A stretch of DNA of 47,113 nt. Origin: Thermoanaerobaculia bacterium. GTDB taxonomy: Bacteria; Acidobacteriota; Thermoanaerobaculia; Gp7-AA8. The notes under the pieces were generated by a model. The model was not told the origin of the DNA, did no database searches, and worked only from the letters and a program-made list of their open reading frames with translations. The stretch lies in NCBI GenBank assembly GCA_017883205.1, contig JADGNZ010000047.1:1-47113 (forward strand), written 5' to 3'. Numbering within the stretch: the stretch's first letter is position 1; every line of letters starts with the position of its first letter. Shown here piece after piece: positions 46,123 through 47,113 of the stretch. Made by a program: the position numbers and the translations under genes.

Positions 46123-46986
46123 TCACCGAGCTGGCATGAGGCCGGCCACGATCTGATCGAGAGGACTGATGATGGTGCCCAGCGTCTGAGGCGAGACGTG
46201 CGTGTACGTCTCGGTAGTGTGGACGTTGGTGTGGCCGAGCAACACCTGAACCACCCGTGTGCTGGTCCCCTTCTCGATCAGATGTGTCGCGTACGAATGG
46301 CGCAGAGTGCGGGCCGTAATGATCTTGCGAAATCCGGCCGACCGTGCCGCGCGACGGACATACTTCTGAACGGTAGTGTCACTGAGCGGCCGCGACCGAT
46401 CCTGATCTCTGGCAAACAGAAGATCGGTCAACTTCTCCCGGCGCCAGTGCTCACGCAGAAGCTCGAGTACCAGCGGCGAGAGCGGCACATAGCGATCCTT
46501 CTTTCCCTTGCCCTGTCGAATGCGGATGAGCATCCGTGAGGAATCGATATCGCCAGCTCGAAGAGCCAGAGCTTCGCCCAGTCGCAACCCCGCCGAGTAA
46601 ATGGTCGTCAGCAGCACTCGATAGCGCGGGATCTCAATGGAAGCAAGAAACCGAGCGGTCTCTTCGACCGAGAGCACCACCGGCAGATGCTTCTCGGTTC
46701 GCGCATAGGCAACGCGCACGACTTGGTCCGGACGGTTGAGAACCTCGACGTAAAAGAACCTCAACGCACATACGACCTGATTGAACAGACTGGCCGAGAC
46801 ATGCCTGGTCTCTCGCAGCCAGATCTGATACTCAGTGATCTGTGCTGCGCCAAGTTGTTCAGGGGACTTGCCGAAGTGCCGCGCAAAACGTGCTACGGCC
46901 TCGATGTACGTCTCCTCGGTTCGTGGTGAGTAGTTCCGGGTGCGAAGAATGCTCCGCATCCGCTCGCGCAATGGGGTAGTGACCAT
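46123..46986 (-). CDS. Tyrosine recombinase of the IS91-type element
   Basis: A 287-residue integrase of the XerC/XerD type. The N-terminal SAM-like DNA-binding domain spans about 1-90. Catalytic residues are R135 (GLRLGEAL), the lysine of GKGKKDR, R229 in RTLRHSYATHL, H252 (LLGHTNVHTTETYTH) and Y261. The first histidine of the usual H-x-L-R box is replaced by arginine (R226). It is paired with the transposase, a layout known from some IS91-like elements, where it may resolve or integrate intermediates. It is not the housekeeping Xer, as the context shows. The ATG at 46986 has a GGAGA-type RBS about 8 bases upstream. Confidence 0.92.
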   Translation of the reverse strand: MVTTPLRERMRSILRTRNYSPRTEETYIEAVARFARHFGKSPEQLGAAQITEYQIWLRETRHVSASLFNQVVCALRFFYVEVLNRPDQVVRVAYARTEKHLPVVLSVEETARFLASIEIPRYRVLLTTIYSAGLRLGEALALRAGDIDSSRMLIRIRQGKGKKDRYVPLSPLVLELLREHWRREKLTDLLFARDQDRSRPLSDTTVQKYVRRAARSAGFRKIITARTLRHSYATHLIEKGTSTRVVQVLLGHTNVHTTETYTHVSPQTLGTIISPLDQIVAGLMPAR

Positions 46987-47113
46987 GACGAATCTCCTTT
47001 CGCGTTGAAGTTGCTCGCTCCAACACCATCGGTTCGTCTTCGGTCACTTGCCTCTCTGCGTCACTCTCCCATTCATGCGCAGCACGCCGCCGACAGGCGG
47101 CTTAGTCCAACTT

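Larger units (their letters stand above)
44962..47113 (-). mobile_element. IS91-type insertion element (ends not fully resolved)
   Basis: The element holds the tyrosine recombinase and HUH transposase genes in one operon. At the right, GCCGCC-GACA-GGCGGC forms a small hairpin close to the window edge and could belong to one terminus. IS91-type elements do not have classic terminal inverted repeats or target duplications, so the other end cannot be placed; it lies somewhere between 44584 and 44962. Confidence 0.75.

Noticed and set aside
46123-46986. Housekeeping XerC or XerD
   Set aside because: It lies 3 bp from an IS91-type transposase and shares its transcript, so it belongs to the element.

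Overview
This is a GC-rich, gene-dense bacterial chromosome segment. Several features point to Acidobacteriota, possibly the Thermoanaerobaculia: giant secreted IPT/FG-GAP proteins, an nSTAND-WD40 protein next to a TIR protein, heme-rich c-type cytochromes, KirBac, PHI-1-like proteins, and many different intergenic palindromes. No rRNA or tRNA was seen, so the assignment is inference only.

Layout. 1-399: a 21-bp tandem array lying 3' of a transketolase-family gene. 400-4070 (-): a PLP aminotransferase and the transketolase-family enzyme, joined by an ATGA overlap. 4345-10247 (+): a 7TM-PAS-PAS-GGDEF-EAL protein, an M49-type metallopeptidase, RsgA and a small lipoprotein candidate. 10390-11274 (-): a secreted PHI-1/EXORDIUM-like protein with a clear terminator. 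11555-14070 (+): a VanZ-like protein, a single-domain response regulator, a tail-anchored unknown and a KirBac channel. 14183-18173 (-): a lipoprotein c-type cytochrome and a GMC oxidoreductase. 18357-20228 (+): a divergent seven-heme cytochrome with TPRs. 20572-21603 (+): an unknown membrane-anchored protein, followed by REP-like palindromes.

21967-39661 (-) is the most striking part. The order of transcription is a TIR protein, an nSTAND ATPase with one TM segment and a WD40 propeller, a TPR-TonB-dependent receptor, a short rearranged secreted protein and a 3318-residue surface protein. The first three genes are joined by two ATGA overlaps. The last protein carries four sets of exactly seven FG-GAP blades separated by IPT/TIG domains. 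The predicted topology of the STAND protein puts its WD40 domain in the periplasm, where it could meet the TPR extension of the outer-membrane receptor. This suggests an envelope-spanning sensor that controls a cytoplasmic TIR effector.

40387-44354 (+) is a complete acs-acuB-acuC set: an acetyl-CoA synthetase, a CBS-ACT regulator and a deacetylase. A hairpin with a T-tract lies between the first two genes. It is followed by a second, unrelated 21-bp tandem array built of dyad-symmetric units. The window ends in an IS91-type element (-) that carries a tyrosine recombinase and an HUH transposase and runs off, or close to, the right edge.
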